A DNA stretch of 64,000 nt from Thermithiobacillus plumbiphilus (lineage in GTDB: Bacteria > Pseudomonadota > Gammaproteobacteria > Acidithiobacillales > Thermithiobacillaceae), in assembly GCF_038070005.1 (NCBI RefSeq), contig NZ_JBBPCO010000003.1, positions 186,001-250,000 on the forward strand. The letters run 5' to 3'. The position numbers and the translations under genes were made by a program. The notes under the pieces were generated by a model. It made no database searches. It was not told the origin of the DNA and was given only the letters and a program-made list of their open reading frames with translations. This document shows positions 45,973 to 55,999 of the stretch, one piece after another; within the stretch, counting starts at the first letter, position 1, and each line of letters opens with the position of its first letter.

Positions 45973-48900
45973 ATGATCCGCCGCGTGATCGACTGGTCCC
46001 TGCACAACCGCTTTCTGGTGCTGCTGGCCACGGCTTTTCTGGTTGCCTGGGGCCTCTATGCCCTGGCGCGCACGCCGGTGGACGCCATCCCGGACCTGTC
46101 GGACGTGCAGGTCATCATCAAGACCAGCTACCCCGGCCAGGCGCCGCAGGTGGTGGAGGATCAAGTCACCTATCCGCTGACCACCACGCTGCTGTCCGTA
46201 CCCGGTGCCACCACGGTGCGCGGCTACTCGATGTTCGGGGATTCCTATATCTACGTGCTGTTTCAGGATGGCACCGACCCGTACTGGGCGCGCTCGCGGG
46301 TGCTGGAATACCTGAATCAGACCCAGGGCCGGCTGCCCGAGGGGGTGGTGCCAACGCTGGGGCCGGACGCCACCGGGGTCGGCTGGATCTATGAATACGC
46401 GCTGGTGGACCGCAGCGGGCGGCATGATCTGGCGCAATTGCGCTCCCTGCAGGACTGGTTTTTGAAGTTCGAGCTGCAACGCCTGCCGGGGGTGGCGGAA
46501 GTGGCCACGGTCGGCGGCATGGTCAAGCAGTATCAGGTGGTGGTGGATCCCAACCGGCTGCTGGCCTACAACATCACGCTCGCGCAGGTCAAGGATGCCA
46601 TCCAGCGCGCCAATAGCGAAACCGGCGGTTCGGTGATCGAGATGGCGGAACGCGAGTACATGGTGCGTGTGCGCGGCTATATCCGTTCGCTCAACGATCT
46701 GCGCGAAGTGCCGCTGACGGTCACCCAGGGCGGCACGCCGGTGACGCTGGGGGATGTGGCGAACCTCCGGCTAGGGCCGGAGCTGCGCCGGGGCATCGCC
46801 GAACTCAACGGCCAGGGCGAAGTGGTGGGCGGCATCATCGTCATGCGTTATGGCGAGAACGCGCAGGCGACCATCGCGCGGGTCAAGGCACGGCTGGCGG
46901 AACTGAAATCCAGCCTGCCAGCGGGCGTCGAGATCGTACCCACTTATGACCGCTCGACCCTGATCGAGCGCGCCGTGGACAATCTCAAGAGCAAGTTGCT
47001 GGATGAATCACTGGTGGTGGCGCTGGTGGTGCTGCTTTTCCTGTTCCACCTGCGTTCCTCGCTGGTGGCCATCATCAGCCTGCCGGTGGGCATTCTCGCG
47101 GCCTTCACCGTCATGCACTACCAGGGCATCAACGCCAACATCATGTCGCTGGGCGGCATCGCCATCGCCATCGGCGCCATGGTGGATGCCGCCATCGTGA
47201 TGATCGAGAATATGCACAAGCATCTGGAGCGGGCCGGGCCCGAGGCCGACCGCTGGGTCATTGTACGGGAATCGGCACAGGAAGTCGGGCCGGCGCTTTT
47301 TTTCTCGCTGCTGATCATCACCGTGTCGTTTTTGCCGATCTTTACGCTGGAGTCCCAGGAGGGCCGTCTTTTCTCGCCACTGGCTTTCACCAAAAGCTAC
47401 GCCATGGCGGCAGCGGCAGGGTTATCGGTGACCCTGGTGCCGGTGCTGATGGGCTATTTCATCCGCGGGCGCATCCTGCCCGAGCATAAGAACCCGCTGA
47501 ACCGGCTGCTGATCGCAGCTTATCAACCCATAATCAATGGCGTGCTGCGCCTACGCTGGCTGACCATCCTGCTGGCAGTGCTGCTGCTGGCCAGCGCCTG
47601 GTATCCCTTGAGCCGGCTTGGTTCGGAGTTCATGCCGCCCTTGAACGAGGGGGACTTTTTGTACATGCCCACTACCCTGCCTTCGATCTCTATTGGCGAA
47701 GCGAGCTTTATATTGCAGCAGACTGACAAGCTCATTGCCAGCGTGCCGGAGGTGGCGCGCGTGTTCGGCAAGGCCGGACGGGCGGAGACAGCCACCGACC
47801 CCGCCCCGCTGTCGATGTTCGAAACCACCATACAGCTCAAGCCGGAATCGCAGTGGCGCGCCGGCATGACCATCGAAAAGATCAAGGATGAGCTGAACCG
47901 CGTCGTGCAGTTTCCGGGCTTGGCCAACTCCTGGACCATGCCGATTCGCACCCGCATCGACATGCTCGCTACCGGCATCAAGACCCCGATTGGCATCAAG
48001 ATCGCCGGGCCGGATCTTCAGGGCATCCAACGGGTGGGCGCGCAGATCGAGGCGGTCATGAAGCAGCAGCCCGGCACGGTTTCGGCTTTCGCCGAACGCG
48101 TGACCGGCGGGCGTTACATCGACATTGACATCGATCGCGTGGCGGCAGCGCGATACGGGCTCAATGTCGCGGACGTGCAGGACATGGTGCGCGCCGCCAT
48201 CGGCGGGGAGAACGCCACGCGCACGGTGGAAGGCCGCGAGCGTTACCCGGTGAACCTGCGCTATCCGCGTGCGCTGCGCCAGTCCCTGGCGGATCTTTCG
48301 GCCAGCCGCGTGGCCACTCCAAGTGGCGCGCAGATCCCCCTGGGCGAGGTCGCGAAGATCCGTCTGGTGGATGGCCCGTCCGAGATCAAGAGCGAGAATG
48401 CCCGCCTGAACGGCTGGGTTTATGTAGACGTCGGCAAGGTTGATATCGGGGGCTATGTGGCGCGCGCCAAGCAGGCGGTGGCGCAGGAGGTGAAGCTGCC
48501 ACCGGGCTACTCCCTGATCTGGTCTGGGCAGTATGAGTACATGGAACGCGCCAAGGCGCGCCTGCAGACTGTGATTCCGCTGACGCTGGCGCTGATCCTT
48601 CTGCTCCTGTACTTCAATTTCCGCAATGTCACGGAAGTGCTGATGATCGTGCTCAGCCTGCCCTTTGCCCTGGTGGGCGGAATCTGGATCCTCTACCTGC
48701 TGGGCTATCAGCTCTCGGTGGCGGTGGTGGTGGGCTTCATTGCGCTCGCAGGGGTGGCGGCGGAGTTCGGCGTGGTGATGCTGCTGTATCTCGATCAGGC
48801 CCTCAAGCGCTATCAGGCCGAAGGGCGCATGAACAACCGGGCGGATCTCAAGGCGGCCATCATCGAGGGCGCGGTGCTACGGGTGCGGCCCAAGATGATG

Positions 48901-49122
48901 ACCGTGGCGGTGATCGTGGCCGGGCTGCTGCCCATCATGTTCAGCCACGGCACCGGCTCGGAAGTGATGCAGCGCATTGCCGCGCCCATGATCGGCGGCA
49001 TGATCACAGCCCCCCTGCTGAGCCTGCTGGTGATTCCGGCGCTCTACGCCATGTGGAAGCAGCGGCAGCTGAAACTGCCGGACGGGCCGGCGTCAATGCC
49101 GCGCTCCCAAAGTGCAATTTAA
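45973..49122 (+). CDS. cusA: Cu(I)/Ag(I) RND efflux pump CusA
   Basis: 1049 residues, normal for CusA. The heavy-metal RND signature [19 protein letters not shown] and [19 protein letters not shown] place it in the Cu/Ag group. Of the three methionines of the E. coli Cu(I) site, those in PLSMFETT and [10 protein letters not shown] are conserved, while the third (ARYGM in E. coli) is Leu here ([11 protein letters not shown]). It starts one base after the cusB stop. It drives export of Cu(I)/Ag(I) by proton exchange. Confidence 0.93.
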   Translation: MIRRVIDWSLHNRFLVLLATAFLVAWGLYALARTPVDAIPDLSDVQVIIKTSYPGQAPQVVEDQVTYPLTTTLLSVPGATTVRGYSMFGDSYIYVLFQDGTDPYWARSRVLEYLNQTQGRLPEGVVPTLGPDATGVGWIYEYALVDRSGRHDLAQLRSLQDWFLKFELQRLPGVAEVATVGGMVKQYQVVVDPNRLLAYNITLAQVKDAIQRANSETGGSVIEMAEREYMVRVRGYIRSLNDLREVPLTVTQGGTPVTLGDVANLRLGPELRRGIAELNGQGEVVGGIIVMRYGENAQATIARVKARLAELKSSLPAGVEIVPTYDRSTLIERAVDNLKSKLLDESLVVALVVLLFLFHLRSSLVAIISLPVGILAAFTVMHYQGINANIMSLGGIAIAIGAMVDAAIVMIENMHKHLERAGPEADRWVIVRESAQEVGPALFFSLLIITVSFLPIFTLESQEGRLFSPLAFTKSYAMAAAAGLSVTLVPVLMGYFIRGRILPEHKNPLNRLLIAAYQPIINGVLRLRWLTILLAVLLLASAWYPLSRLGSEFMPPLNEGDFLYMPTTLPSISIGEASFILQQTDKLIASVPEVARVFGKAGRAETATDPAPLSMFETTIQLKPESQWRAGMTIEKIKDELNRVVQFPGLANSWTMPIRTRIDMLATGIKTPIGIKIAGPDLQGIQRVGAQIEAVMKQQPGTVSAFAERVTGGRYIDIDIDRVAAARYGLNVADVQDMVRAAIGGENATRTVEGRERYPVNLRYPRALRQSLADLSASRVATPSGAQIPLGEVAKIRLVDGPSEIKSENARLNGWVYVDVGKVDIGGYVARAKQAVAQEVKLPPGYSLIWSGQYEYMERAKARLQTVIPLTLALILLLLYFNFRNVTEVLMIVLSLPFALVGGIWILYLLGYQLSVAVVVGFIALAGVAAEFGVVMLLYLDQALKRYQAEGRMNNRADLKAAIIEGAVLRVRPKMMTVAVIVAGLLPIMFSHGTGSEVMQRIAAPMIGGMITAPLLSLLVIPALYAMWKQRQLKLPDGPASMPRSQSAI

Positions 49123-49143
49123 CCCCGACCCTAGGAGAGATTC

Positions 49144-51072
49144 ATGGTCACTCGACGTCGCTTTCTGCAACAGGCCGGCGCCCTGGGCTTGCTGGCTGGC
49201 CTGGAACGCTTTGCCCCGGCCTATGCCTGGGCACAATCCACCAGCCCCGCGGTTTTCCAGCCGCGACAGCCCGGCAATGTGTTTGATCTGACACTGCGCC
49301 AGGAGGCCTACCCTTTTGATGGTCGTAATGGCAGCGCCATCACCATCAACGGCAGCGTACCAGGCCCGCTGTTGCGTTTCCGCGAAGGCGAAACCGTCAC
49401 CCTGCGCGTGCACAACCAACTCGATGTCGACAGCTCCATCCACTGGCACGGCCTGCTCGTGCCCAACCGGATGGACGGCGTACCAAACGTTGTCTTTCCC
49501 GGCATCAAGGCCGGCGAGACATTCATTTATCAATATCCAATTCGCCAGAGTGGCACCTATTGGTATCACAGCCACACCCGCTTTCAGGAGCAAAGTGGCC
49601 TGTACGGCCCCATCATCATCGACCCCAGCGAGCCCGACCCGGTGCAACATGACCGTGAGTACGTGGTCATGCTCTCGGACTGGACCTTCGAGGACCCGGA
49701 GCGTGTGATGGCGCATCTCAAGAAGCAGGGGGATTACTACAACTTTCAGCAGCGCACCCTGGGGACCTTCTTTCATGATATCGGCAAGGACGGCTGGCAG
49801 GCGACCATTAAAAACCGCCTGCAATGGGGCGGCATGCGCATGTCCCCGGCGGACATCCTGGACGTGACCGGCTACACGTATACCTATCTGATGAACGGAC
49901 TGGGACCGGTATCCAACTGGAACGCGCTGTTTCGGCCGGGAGAAAAGGTGCGGCTGCGATTCATCAACGGCTCGGCCCAGACCTTTTTTGATGTACGCAT
50001 CCCCGGCCTCAAGCTGACCGTGGTTCAGGCCGACGGCCAGAACGTGCAGCCCGTCGAGGTCGATGAGTTCCGCATCGGTGTGGCGGAGACCTATGATGTG
50101 ATCGTCGAACCCCGCGAAGACAAGGCCTACACCATTTTTGCCGAATCCATGGACCGCAGTGGCTATGCCGGCGGTACGCTCGCACCACGGCTGGGCATGA
50201 GTTCCGAGATCCCGAAGCGCCGCCCGCGCCCGCTACGCAGCATGGCCGACATGGGCATGTTTGACATGCAAGGCATGGGGTCCATGCCGGGCATGGACAT
50301 GGGCCAGCAAACAGCCGCCAAACCAGGCGGTGCGGACCAGATGTCTGGCATGGAGCCAAAGGGGCAAGGCGCCAAGATGCAAGCCGGGCAACAGGGCATG
50401 GAAGCCATGCCAGGCATGGATTCAGGTAGTGGCGGCATGGCTGGAATGGACATGGGCTCTGGCGACCATGCGGCAAAGGCCGCAGGCGGCAAGGCCTCAA
50501 CCCAGGCCGATCCTGCGCAGACGCTGCCCGGCGACCCGCCGGTCAAGCACACACGGGATGATGTGGGCGTGGCCAATCAGGTTTCGCCAATGGAAACCAA
50601 GAACCGGCTCGACGAACCGGGTGTCGGTCTGGGCCAGGATGGTTGGCGCGTACTGGTGTACACCGATCTGCGCAGCCCCAAGCCTTACCATGATCAGCGC
50701 AAACCCGGGCGTGACATCGAACTGCATCTGACCGGCAACATGGAGCGTTTCATTTGGTCGATTGATGGCAAGAAATATTCCCAGGCCGAGCCGATCCCCT
50801 TCCATTACGGCGAGCGCCTGCGCCTGATCATGGTCAACGACACCATGATGGAGCACCCCATGCATCTGCATGGCGTGTTCATGGTGCTCGAAAACGGCCA
50901 CGGCGAGTACGGGCCGCTCAAGCACACCATCATCGTCAAGCCCGCCGAACGCCTGTCCCTGCTGATCACTGCCGATGAGCCTGGTCGCTGGGCCTTCCAT
51001 TGCCACATGCTCTACCACATGGAAGCCGGTATGTTCCGGGTGGTGGAAATTTCCGACAAGCAGGAGGCCTGA
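49144..51072 (+). CDS. copA: Multicopper oxidase CopA, periplasmic copper resistance
   Basis: 642 residues with a Tat signal (TRRRFLQQAGALGLLAG). Type 1-3 copper sites are intact: HWHGLLVP, WYHSHTRFQEQSG, HPMHLHGVFM and HCHMLYHMEAGMFRVVE. A Met-rich insertion (about 365-450: repeated MGMFDM, SMPGMDMG, AMPGMDSG motifs) lies before the last cupredoxin domain, as in CopA/PcoA. It oxidises Cu(I) to less toxic Cu(II) in the periplasm. It is followed by copB. Confidence 0.95.
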   Translation: MVTRRRFLQQAGALGLLAGLERFAPAYAWAQSTSPAVFQPRQPGNVFDLTLRQEAYPFDGRNGSAITINGSVPGPLLRFREGETVTLRVHNQLDVDSSIHWHGLLVPNRMDGVPNVVFPGIKAGETFIYQYPIRQSGTYWYHSHTRFQEQSGLYGPIIIDPSEPDPVQHDREYVVMLSDWTFEDPERVMAHLKKQGDYYNFQQRTLGTFFHDIGKDGWQATIKNRLQWGGMRMSPADILDVTGYTYTYLMNGLGPVSNWNALFRPGEKVRLRFINGSAQTFFDVRIPGLKLTVVQADGQNVQPVEVDEFRIGVAETYDVIVEPREDKAYTIFAESMDRSGYAGGTLAPRLGMSSEIPKRRPRPLRSMADMGMFDMQGMGSMPGMDMGQQTAAKPGGADQMSGMEPKGQGAKMQAGQQGMEAMPGMDSGSGGMAGMDMGSGDHAAKAAGGKASTQADPAQTLPGDPPVKHTRDDVGVANQVSPMETKNRLDEPGVGLGQDGWRVLVYTDLRSPKPYHDQRKPGRDIELHLTGNMERFIWSIDGKKYSQAEPIPFHYGERLRLIMVNDTMMEHPMHLHGVFMVLENGHGEYGPLKHTIIVKPAERLSLLITADEPGRWAFHCHMLYHMEAGMFRVVEISDKQEA

Positions 51073-51075
51073 GTC

Positions 51076-51858
51076 ATGGCAAAAACAGCGAAACACAAGC
51101 TTGCTACCCCTTTCGGCCGGCTGCTCGCCGGGGCCATCGCACTGGGGGCGATCCTGCCTATGGCCGCAGCAGCCCAGGATTCCGGGACCGGGAACGGCGA
51201 GGCCGTCATGGACCAAAAGCCGTACACGTTTCTGCTGATCGACCAGTTGGAGCACGGCTGGAGCCGGGGAGCCAATACCGTCTACTGGGATGCACAGGGC
51301 TGGTACGGCGGTGACTACAACAAGCTCTGGCTCAAGACCGAAGGCGATACCCTGGCCACGCGCGCCGAGGGCAAAGCCGAACTACAGGCGCTCTACAGCC
51401 GGTCGGTGGCGCCCTACTGGGATCTTCAGGCCGGCATCCGTCATGAGAGGCGCTTTGGCAGGGGACCCAATTCTTCGCGCACCTTTGCCGTGCTCGGTAT
51501 CCAGGGACTCGCCCCCTACTGGTTCGATCTCGAGCCGACCCTGTTCATCAGCGAGGACGGCGATCTCTCCGCCCGGCTCACCGCCGAGTACGACCTGCTG
51601 CTGACCCAGCGCCTGATTGCTCAGCCGCGCCTGGAGGTGAATGCATCCGCCCGCAAAGTGGATGAATTCGATATCGGATCCGGCATCAACGACATGGATC
51701 TTGGTTTGCGCCTGCGCTACGAGATCCGGCGAGAGTTCGCGCCCTATGTCGGCATTTCCTGGAATCGCAAGTTCGGCCAGACCGCCGACATGGCTCGTCA
51801 GGGCGGTTATGATGTCGACAACACCGCCATCGTTGCCGGCCTGCGGGTTTGGTACTGA
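51076..51858 (+). CDS. copB: Copper resistance outer membrane protein CopB
   Basis: 260 residues with signal peptide (to AAAAQD). It is a beta-barrel with the CopB/PcoB family pattern: LKTEGDTLATRAEGKAELQ, YWDLQAGIRHERRFG and the ending NTAIVAGLRVWY. It begins four bases after copA. The Met-rich N-terminal region of Pseudomonas CopB is missing, as in PcoB-like short forms. Confidence 0.93.
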   Translation: MAKTAKHKLATPFGRLLAGAIALGAILPMAAAAQDSGTGNGEAVMDQKPYTFLLIDQLEHGWSRGANTVYWDAQGWYGGDYNKLWLKTEGDTLATRAEGKAELQALYSRSVAPYWDLQAGIRHERRFGRGPNSSRTFAVLGIQGLAPYWFDLEPTLFISEDGDLSARLTAEYDLLLTQRLIAQPRLEVNASARKVDEFDIGSGINDMDLGLRLRYEIRREFAPYVGISWNRKFGQTADMARQGGYDVDNTAIVAGLRVWY

Positions 51859-51916
51859 AGCGCAAACATAGTCGTACCCTCTTTCATCGGTACTCATTCA
51901 AACAGGAGAAAAAGCA

Positions 51917-52537
51917 GTGGAAATCATCCCCAACTGGCATCCGATCTTCGTGCATTTCACCGTAGCACTGCTGGTCATTGGCGTATTGTTCCACCCGATC
52001 TCGCTACTGGCGGGCAGCGAAGACCTGCGATGCCAGTGGGCGGCAATAGCGCGCTGGAATCTCTGGCTGGGCACAGCCTTTGCCGCACTCACGGTGGCGA
52101 CCGGTATCCAGGCCTACAACACGGTTGCCCATGACACGCCTTCCCATCTGGCCATGACCGATCACCGCAACTGGGCCCTGGTGACCTTCGCAGTGTTCCT
52201 GGCGCTGACCGCCTGGTCGATCCTGCGCTACCGCGCGCGCAAGCCCATCAACTGGCCGCTGACGCTTGCCCTGTTGCTCAGCCTGGGCCTCTTGGGCTCA
52301 ACTGCCTGGCGCGGCGGCGAGCTGGTCTTTCGTCATGGGCTCGGCGTGATGTCCCTGCCCCATGCCGGTAATCATCAACATGAAGCCGGAGAAGCACCGC
52401 ACGAGCATCCCGCGTCGAATGGAAATACCTTGAATCCAACAGGCCAAATGAATGAAACCCCTCCTGGAGGACAAGCCGAAAACATGCCTCAGGCCCCAGC
52501 TGAGGATGGACATAACCATACGCACAACGCGCCCTAA
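51917..52537 (+). CDS. DUF2231 membrane protein
   Basis: 206 residues with four membrane helices. The start WHPIFVHFTVALLVIGVLFHP is the DUF2231 hallmark and recurs in proteins near cytochromes and copper loci. The C-terminus is a soluble His/Asn/Pro-rich tail (from about 150: NHQHEAGEAPHEHPAS to HNHTHNAP), probably metal-binding. Function is unknown. CAGGAG precedes the ATG. The cytochrome c gene follows closely. Confidence 0.87.
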   Translation: MEIIPNWHPIFVHFTVALLVIGVLFHPISLLAGSEDLRCQWAAIARWNLWLGTAFAALTVATGIQAYNTVAHDTPSHLAMTDHRNWALVTFAVFLALTAWSILRYRARKPINWPLTLALLLSLGLLGSTAWRGGELVFRHGLGVMSLPHAGNHQHEAGEAPHEHPASNGNTLNPTGQMNETPPGGQAENMPQAPAEDGHNHTHNAP

Positions 52538-52554
52538 TAGTGGAGTAGCAATGC

Positions 52555-53103
52555 ATGTCTAAGCTTACAGCCCTGATAGCCGTGTTCGCGGGCATGGTGC
52601 TGGTAGCCTGCGAAAGCGGGCCTGATTCTGGCGCTGCCAAGGCCCCGCCCGTGCGCACCACGACCACGCTCGCGAACCCCGCCCAGCTTGGTGTGAATCT
52701 GGATGCGCGGGCCTATCAGGATCGCTTGCGCGCCCGCAATCTCGACCCTGCCGTGGTGGTGCGTGGCCGTGAGCTGTTCGCGGCAAACTGCGCGCGTTGT
52801 CATGGTGCATTCGGCGAAGGCACCCCGGACTGGCGCAAGCGCCTTGCGGACGGCACTTTCCCGCCGCCCCCACTGAACGGTACGGCCCACACCTGGCACC
52901 ATCCGGATCAGCTGTTGCTGCGCATCATGCGCGATGGTGGGCAAAGTTACGGACCGACCTATCAAGGCGCCATGCCGCCCATGGGCAAGATGGTCAATGC
53001 TGCCGAGCGCCAGGCCATTCTCCAGTACCTGAAGAGTCTCTGGCCGGATGAAGCCTGGCGCACTCAGAAGGACATCACTCGTGAAAACCCGGAGGCTGAG
53101 TAA
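52555..53103 (+). CDS. c-type cytochrome lipoprotein
   Basis: 182 residues. The signal ends in a lipobox VLVAC (Cys19), so it is probably anchored to a membrane. One heme c site CARCH (79-83) is present, with a likely axial Met in GAMPPMGKM. It is a monoheme class I cytochrome that could carry electrons for the copper oxidase or sulfide oxidation modules around it (inference). Confidence 0.92.
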   Translation: MSKLTALIAVFAGMVLVACESGPDSGAAKAPPVRTTTTLANPAQLGVNLDARAYQDRLRARNLDPAVVVRGRELFAANCARCHGAFGEGTPDWRKRLADGTFPPPPLNGTAHTWHHPDQLLLRIMRDGGQSYGPTYQGAMPPMGKMVNAAERQAILQYLKSLWPDEAWRTQKDITRENPEAE

Positions 53104-53197
53104 GCCAAAAGCATCCGTTGTCCTATAAAAAGGGCCAAGTGATTTTGCGTTTCAACATTTCTGCTAATTTCATTCACCTGGATCAAGGAGCATCAAC

Positions 53198-53566
53198 ATG
53201 AAAGCACCGCATCATATTATCCTGCTGGCCCTGCTCGCGCCCGTGGGCTTCCTGCCACTGGGGGCCCAGGCCATGCCCATGGGTATGGACATGGGCAGCC
53301 AGCCCGCCCACAGTCCCAGTATGGCTGGTGCCCAGATTCACCGCGGCACCGGCACGGTCAACCGGATCGACATGAACACCGGCAAGATCAAGATCACCCA
53401 TGCACCCATCCCGAGCCTCGGCTGGTCGGCCATGACCATGAACTTCCAGACCAAGAACAAGGCGGAGTTGAGCAATGTCAAAGTGGGACAAAAGGTAAAC
53501 TTCGAGCTGATCAAGGGGTCAGATGGACAGTATCTGATTACCCGCATCACCCCAGTCCAATCCTGA
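53198..53566 (+). CDS. cusF: CusF-like periplasmic Cu(I)/Ag(I) chaperone (intact copy)
   Basis: 122 residues with a signal peptide (to QAMPMG). The OB-fold CusF domain has the metal ligands in place: His in THAPIPSLGW, Trp eight residues later, and Met at +3 and +5 (WSAMTMNF), matching H36/W44/M47/M49 of E. coli CusF. It carries Cu(I) to CusB. A frameshifted near-copy lies at 56559-56928 and a more diverged broken copy at 57907-58110. Confidence 0.93.
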   Translation: MKAPHHIILLALLAPVGFLPLGAQAMPMGMDMGSQPAHSPSMAGAQIHRGTGTVNRIDMNTGKIKITHAPIPSLGWSAMTMNFQTKNKAELSNVKVGQKVNFELIKGSDGQYLITRITPVQS

Positions 53567-53597
53567 CCGGATCCACCCTAGCCCAAGGAGGCGTACC

Positions 53598-54068
53598 ATG
53601 CAGAACCCAAAATCTTCAGCACTGAGCCGGATCATCGCAGCTACATTCCTGGCGCTAGCCCTGCCAGCCGCCCAAGCGCAGACCGGGGCAGGCGACCAGA
53701 ACCACATGCAACAGCATCCTGCGGGGCAACAAGCGCCATCATCCGGAATGCAGGGCCAATCCGGGATGATGTCCGATCAGATGCTGAAGCAAAAGCAGGA
53801 ACGCATGATGCGCATGCATGAAATGATGCACAAGATCGAGAAGGCGCAGGGCGCGGAACGCCAGAAACTCATGCAGCAGCAACGACAGATGATGCGCGAA
53901 AACATGCAGCAGATGATGCCTATGATGAAAGGCATGATGGGTGGCGGCATGCAGGGCGGTGGCCAAGGCGGTATGCAAGGCAATGGCCAGAGCGGCATGG
54001 GCGGCATGCCCATGAGCCCGATGCCAAATGGCACCGGGAACTCCGGGTCCAACTCAGGCGCCCACTGA
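53598..54068 (+). CDS. Met/Gln-rich periplasmic protein, copy 1
   Basis: 156 residues with signal peptide (to AAQAQTG). The mature part is extremely rich in Met, Gln and Gly, with a charged helix (KQKQERMMRMHEMMHKIEKA) and a Met/Gly tail (MMKGMMGGGMQGGGQGG). Met and His spacing suggests copper(I) binding. No named family is recognised. A diverged paralogue is at 58147-58569, likewise downstream of a cusF copy. An AGGAGG site precedes the ATG. Confidence 0.85.
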   Translation: MQNPKSSALSRIIAATFLALALPAAQAQTGAGDQNHMQQHPAGQQAPSSGMQGQSGMMSDQMLKQKQERMMRMHEMMHKIEKAQGAERQKLMQQQRQMMRENMQQMMPMMKGMMGGGMQGGGQGGMQGNGQSGMGGMPMSPMPNGTGNSGSNSGAH

Positions 54069-54073
54069 TCAGG

Positions 54074-54100
54074 CAGGCCGCGGCTTCAGGTCGCGGCCTG
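54074..54100 (+). terminator. GC-rich hairpin after Met-rich gene 1
   Basis: A perfect 9-bp stem (54074-54082 with 54092-54100) and 9-base loop starts five bases after the stop codon. No T run follows, so it may only attenuate transcription or stabilise the 3' end. Confidence 0.5.
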
Positions 54101-54214
54101 TGCAGATAAAAGCCGAATACGCGCAGCCCTATGTGGTTACCGGGGGCTGCAATCCCCGGCTCGACTGTCGGCCCTGTAAGCGATTTAGGAGACCCAATCC
54201 ACAAGGAGGCGACA

Positions 54215-54445
54215 ATGATGAACGGATTTGGCGGCATGGGCGGCATGGGAGCTATGGGCGGACTCATCATGCTGCTGTTCTGGGTTCTGATCATTGGCGG
54301 CATCGTCTGGCTGATTGTCGCCTTGACCCGGAATCGCGGCGGCGGACAGAACATTTCTTCGGCCCTGGATGTGCTGAAGGAGCGCTACGCGCGCGGCGAA
54401 ATCAACCGCGAAGAGTTTGAGCAGAAGAAACGGGATCTCCAGTAA
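54215..54445 (+). CDS. Small membrane protein with SHOCT domain
   Basis: 76 residues. A Gly/Met-rich start (MMNGFGGMGGMGAMGG) leads into one membrane helix (LIMLLFWVLIIGGIVWLIVAL) and a C-terminal SHOCT motif (ALDVLKERYARGEINREEFE). AAGGAGG five bases before the ATG sets the start. SHOCT proteins are common in metal-resistance loci; the function is unknown. Confidence 0.88.
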   Translation: MMNGFGGMGGMGAMGGLIMLLFWVLIIGGIVWLIVALTRNRGGGQNISSALDVLKERYARGEINREEFEQKKRDLQ

Positions 54446-54589
54446 ACATTGCCAATCAAGCAACCCAGCCAGGGGACATCTTGGCAGGCACCGAAGATCC
54501 TTAGACCTGATTTACGAGATACCTGGTTTCATATCGGGCCGAGGCCATGCCCTGGAAAACGGGTTAAACGTGGGAACAAGGTGTTGCCT

Positions 54590-54820
54590 ATGCAAGATCC
54601 ACAAATCCTGGATGCACGAGGGGCGACCTGTCCGGGACCACTCATGGAGCTTATTGCTCACATCAAGCTCATGGACGTTGGCGAGGAAGTCGAAGTGCTG
54701 ACTACCGATAGAGGCTCCGCCACCGATATCCCGATCTGGCTGCGCAAGGTCGGGCATGAGTGCATCAATATGCGCGAGGACGCGGGCGTGTACCACATTC
54801 GGGTACGCAAGACCAAGTAA
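54590..54820 (+). CDS. tusA: TusA family sulfurtransferase
   Basis: 76 residues with the catalytic motif CPGP (Cys14 in GATCPGPLMEL). TusA proteins carry sulfane sulfur as a persulfide; in sulfur oxidisers they hand sulfur to DsrE or Hdr-like systems. The start at 54590 is the conserved one. The SQR-like gene follows after 30 bases, supporting a role in sulfide or polysulfide handling. Confidence 0.92.
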   Translation: MQDPQILDARGATCPGPLMELIAHIKLMDVGEEVEVLTTDRGSATDIPIWLRKVGHECINMREDAGVYHIRVRKTK

Positions 54821-54850
54821 TGGCTCAATCCACTACTCAAGGAGATCTCC

Positions 54851-55987
54851 ATGAAACGCATCCTGATCGTCGGCGGCGGTATCGGCGGCACCATCCTGGC
54901 CAATAACCTCGCCCGACGCCTCAATCACGAGTTGCACAGCGGAGATGTGGGCATCACCCTGCTCTCGGCCTCCGACCGGCATATGTACCAGCCGGGTCTG
55001 CTCTATGTCGCCTTCGGCCGCATGACCCCCGACGAGATCTACCGCGATCAGGCGAGTCTCCTGGAACCGGATATCGCGTTCCACGTCGATCCTGTGGAGG
55101 AGTTCCGCTTCGAAGCGAACGCAGTGCGTACCGCAAGCGGCAAAAGCTTCGAGTATGACTATCTCGCCATTGCCACCGGCTCGCGGCCGGTAGCGGAGAG
55201 CATCCCGGGCCTGGCGGAACACGCGCATCATGTGTATACGGAAGCCGCCGCGCTCAAGACCTTTCAGGCCCTGCGCGACTTCCAGGGCGGCAAGATCGTG
55301 GTTGCCGCTGCGGTGCCGCACAAGTGCCCCATGGTGCCGCTGGAGATCACCTTTCTGCTGCACGACTACTTTCAGGATCGGGGTCTGCTCGACAAGGTCA
55401 AGATCCACTATACCTATCCGATCAACCGCGTGCACAGCCTCGAAAACGTCGCCAAGTGGGCCGCCCCGGAATTTGACCGGCTGGGCATCAGCTACGAGAC
55501 GCTTTTCAATGTCAAGGAAGTGGATGGCGCCAAACGGCAGGTCTTGAGCGAGGAAGGCAGTAGCGTGGATTACGACCTCCTGATCGCCATCCCACCGCAC
55601 AAGGGCATGGAAGTCATCGAGAAGAACAATCTCGGCAAAGGTGGCTGGATCCCCACCGATCGCAACAGCCTGCGCATGGAGAACCGCGACAACGTCTTTG
55701 TGCTTGGCGATACCACCAATATCGCCACCAGCAAGGCCGGCTCAACCGCACATTACGAGGCCGAGGTCCTGGGCGAGAACCTCGCGGCGCTGGTGAAACT
55801 TGGCAGCGAGGTCAAGACCTATGAAGGCAAGGTATTCTGCTTTATCGAGGCGGGCAAGGACCGCGCCACCTATGCGAGCTTTGACTATAACCATCCACCG
55901 CAACCGCAGCCGCCGACCCAGGCCGTGCACTGGTTCAAGATGGCCTACAACAGGCTCTACTGGAACAGCGTGCGCGGCCTACTCTAG
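54851..55987 (+). CDS. Sulfide:quinone oxidoreductase-like FAD protein
   Basis: 378 residues. It begins with the dinucleotide-binding motif GGGIGGTILANNLARRLN, and has YLAIATGSRP and FVLGDTTNIATSKAG of the SQR/FCSD flavoprotein group. One redox-type cysteine is clear (PHKCPMVPLE, near residue 158) and another is near the C-terminus (KVFCFIEAG); the third cysteine of typical SQR is not evident. The C-terminal helix could sit on the membrane. It lies between tusA and a DUF1641 gene, a set seen in sulfur-oxidising bacteria and archaea. Confidence 0.88.
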   Translation: MKRILIVGGGIGGTILANNLARRLNHELHSGDVGITLLSASDRHMYQPGLLYVAFGRMTPDEIYRDQASLLEPDIAFHVDPVEEFRFEANAVRTASGKSFEYDYLAIATGSRPVAESIPGLAEHAHHVYTEAAALKTFQALRDFQGGKIVVAAAVPHKCPMVPLEITFLLHDYFQDRGLLDKVKIHYTYPINRVHSLENVAKWAAPEFDRLGISYETLFNVKEVDGAKRQVLSEEGSSVDYDLLIAIPPHKGMEVIEKNNLGKGGWIPTDRNSLRMENRDNVFVLGDTTNIATSKAGSTAHYEAEVLGENLAALVKLGSEVKTYEGKVFCFIEAGKDRATYASFDYNHPPQPQPPTQAVHWFKMAYNRLYWNSVRGLL

Positions 55988-55999
55988 GAGGAATCAGCC

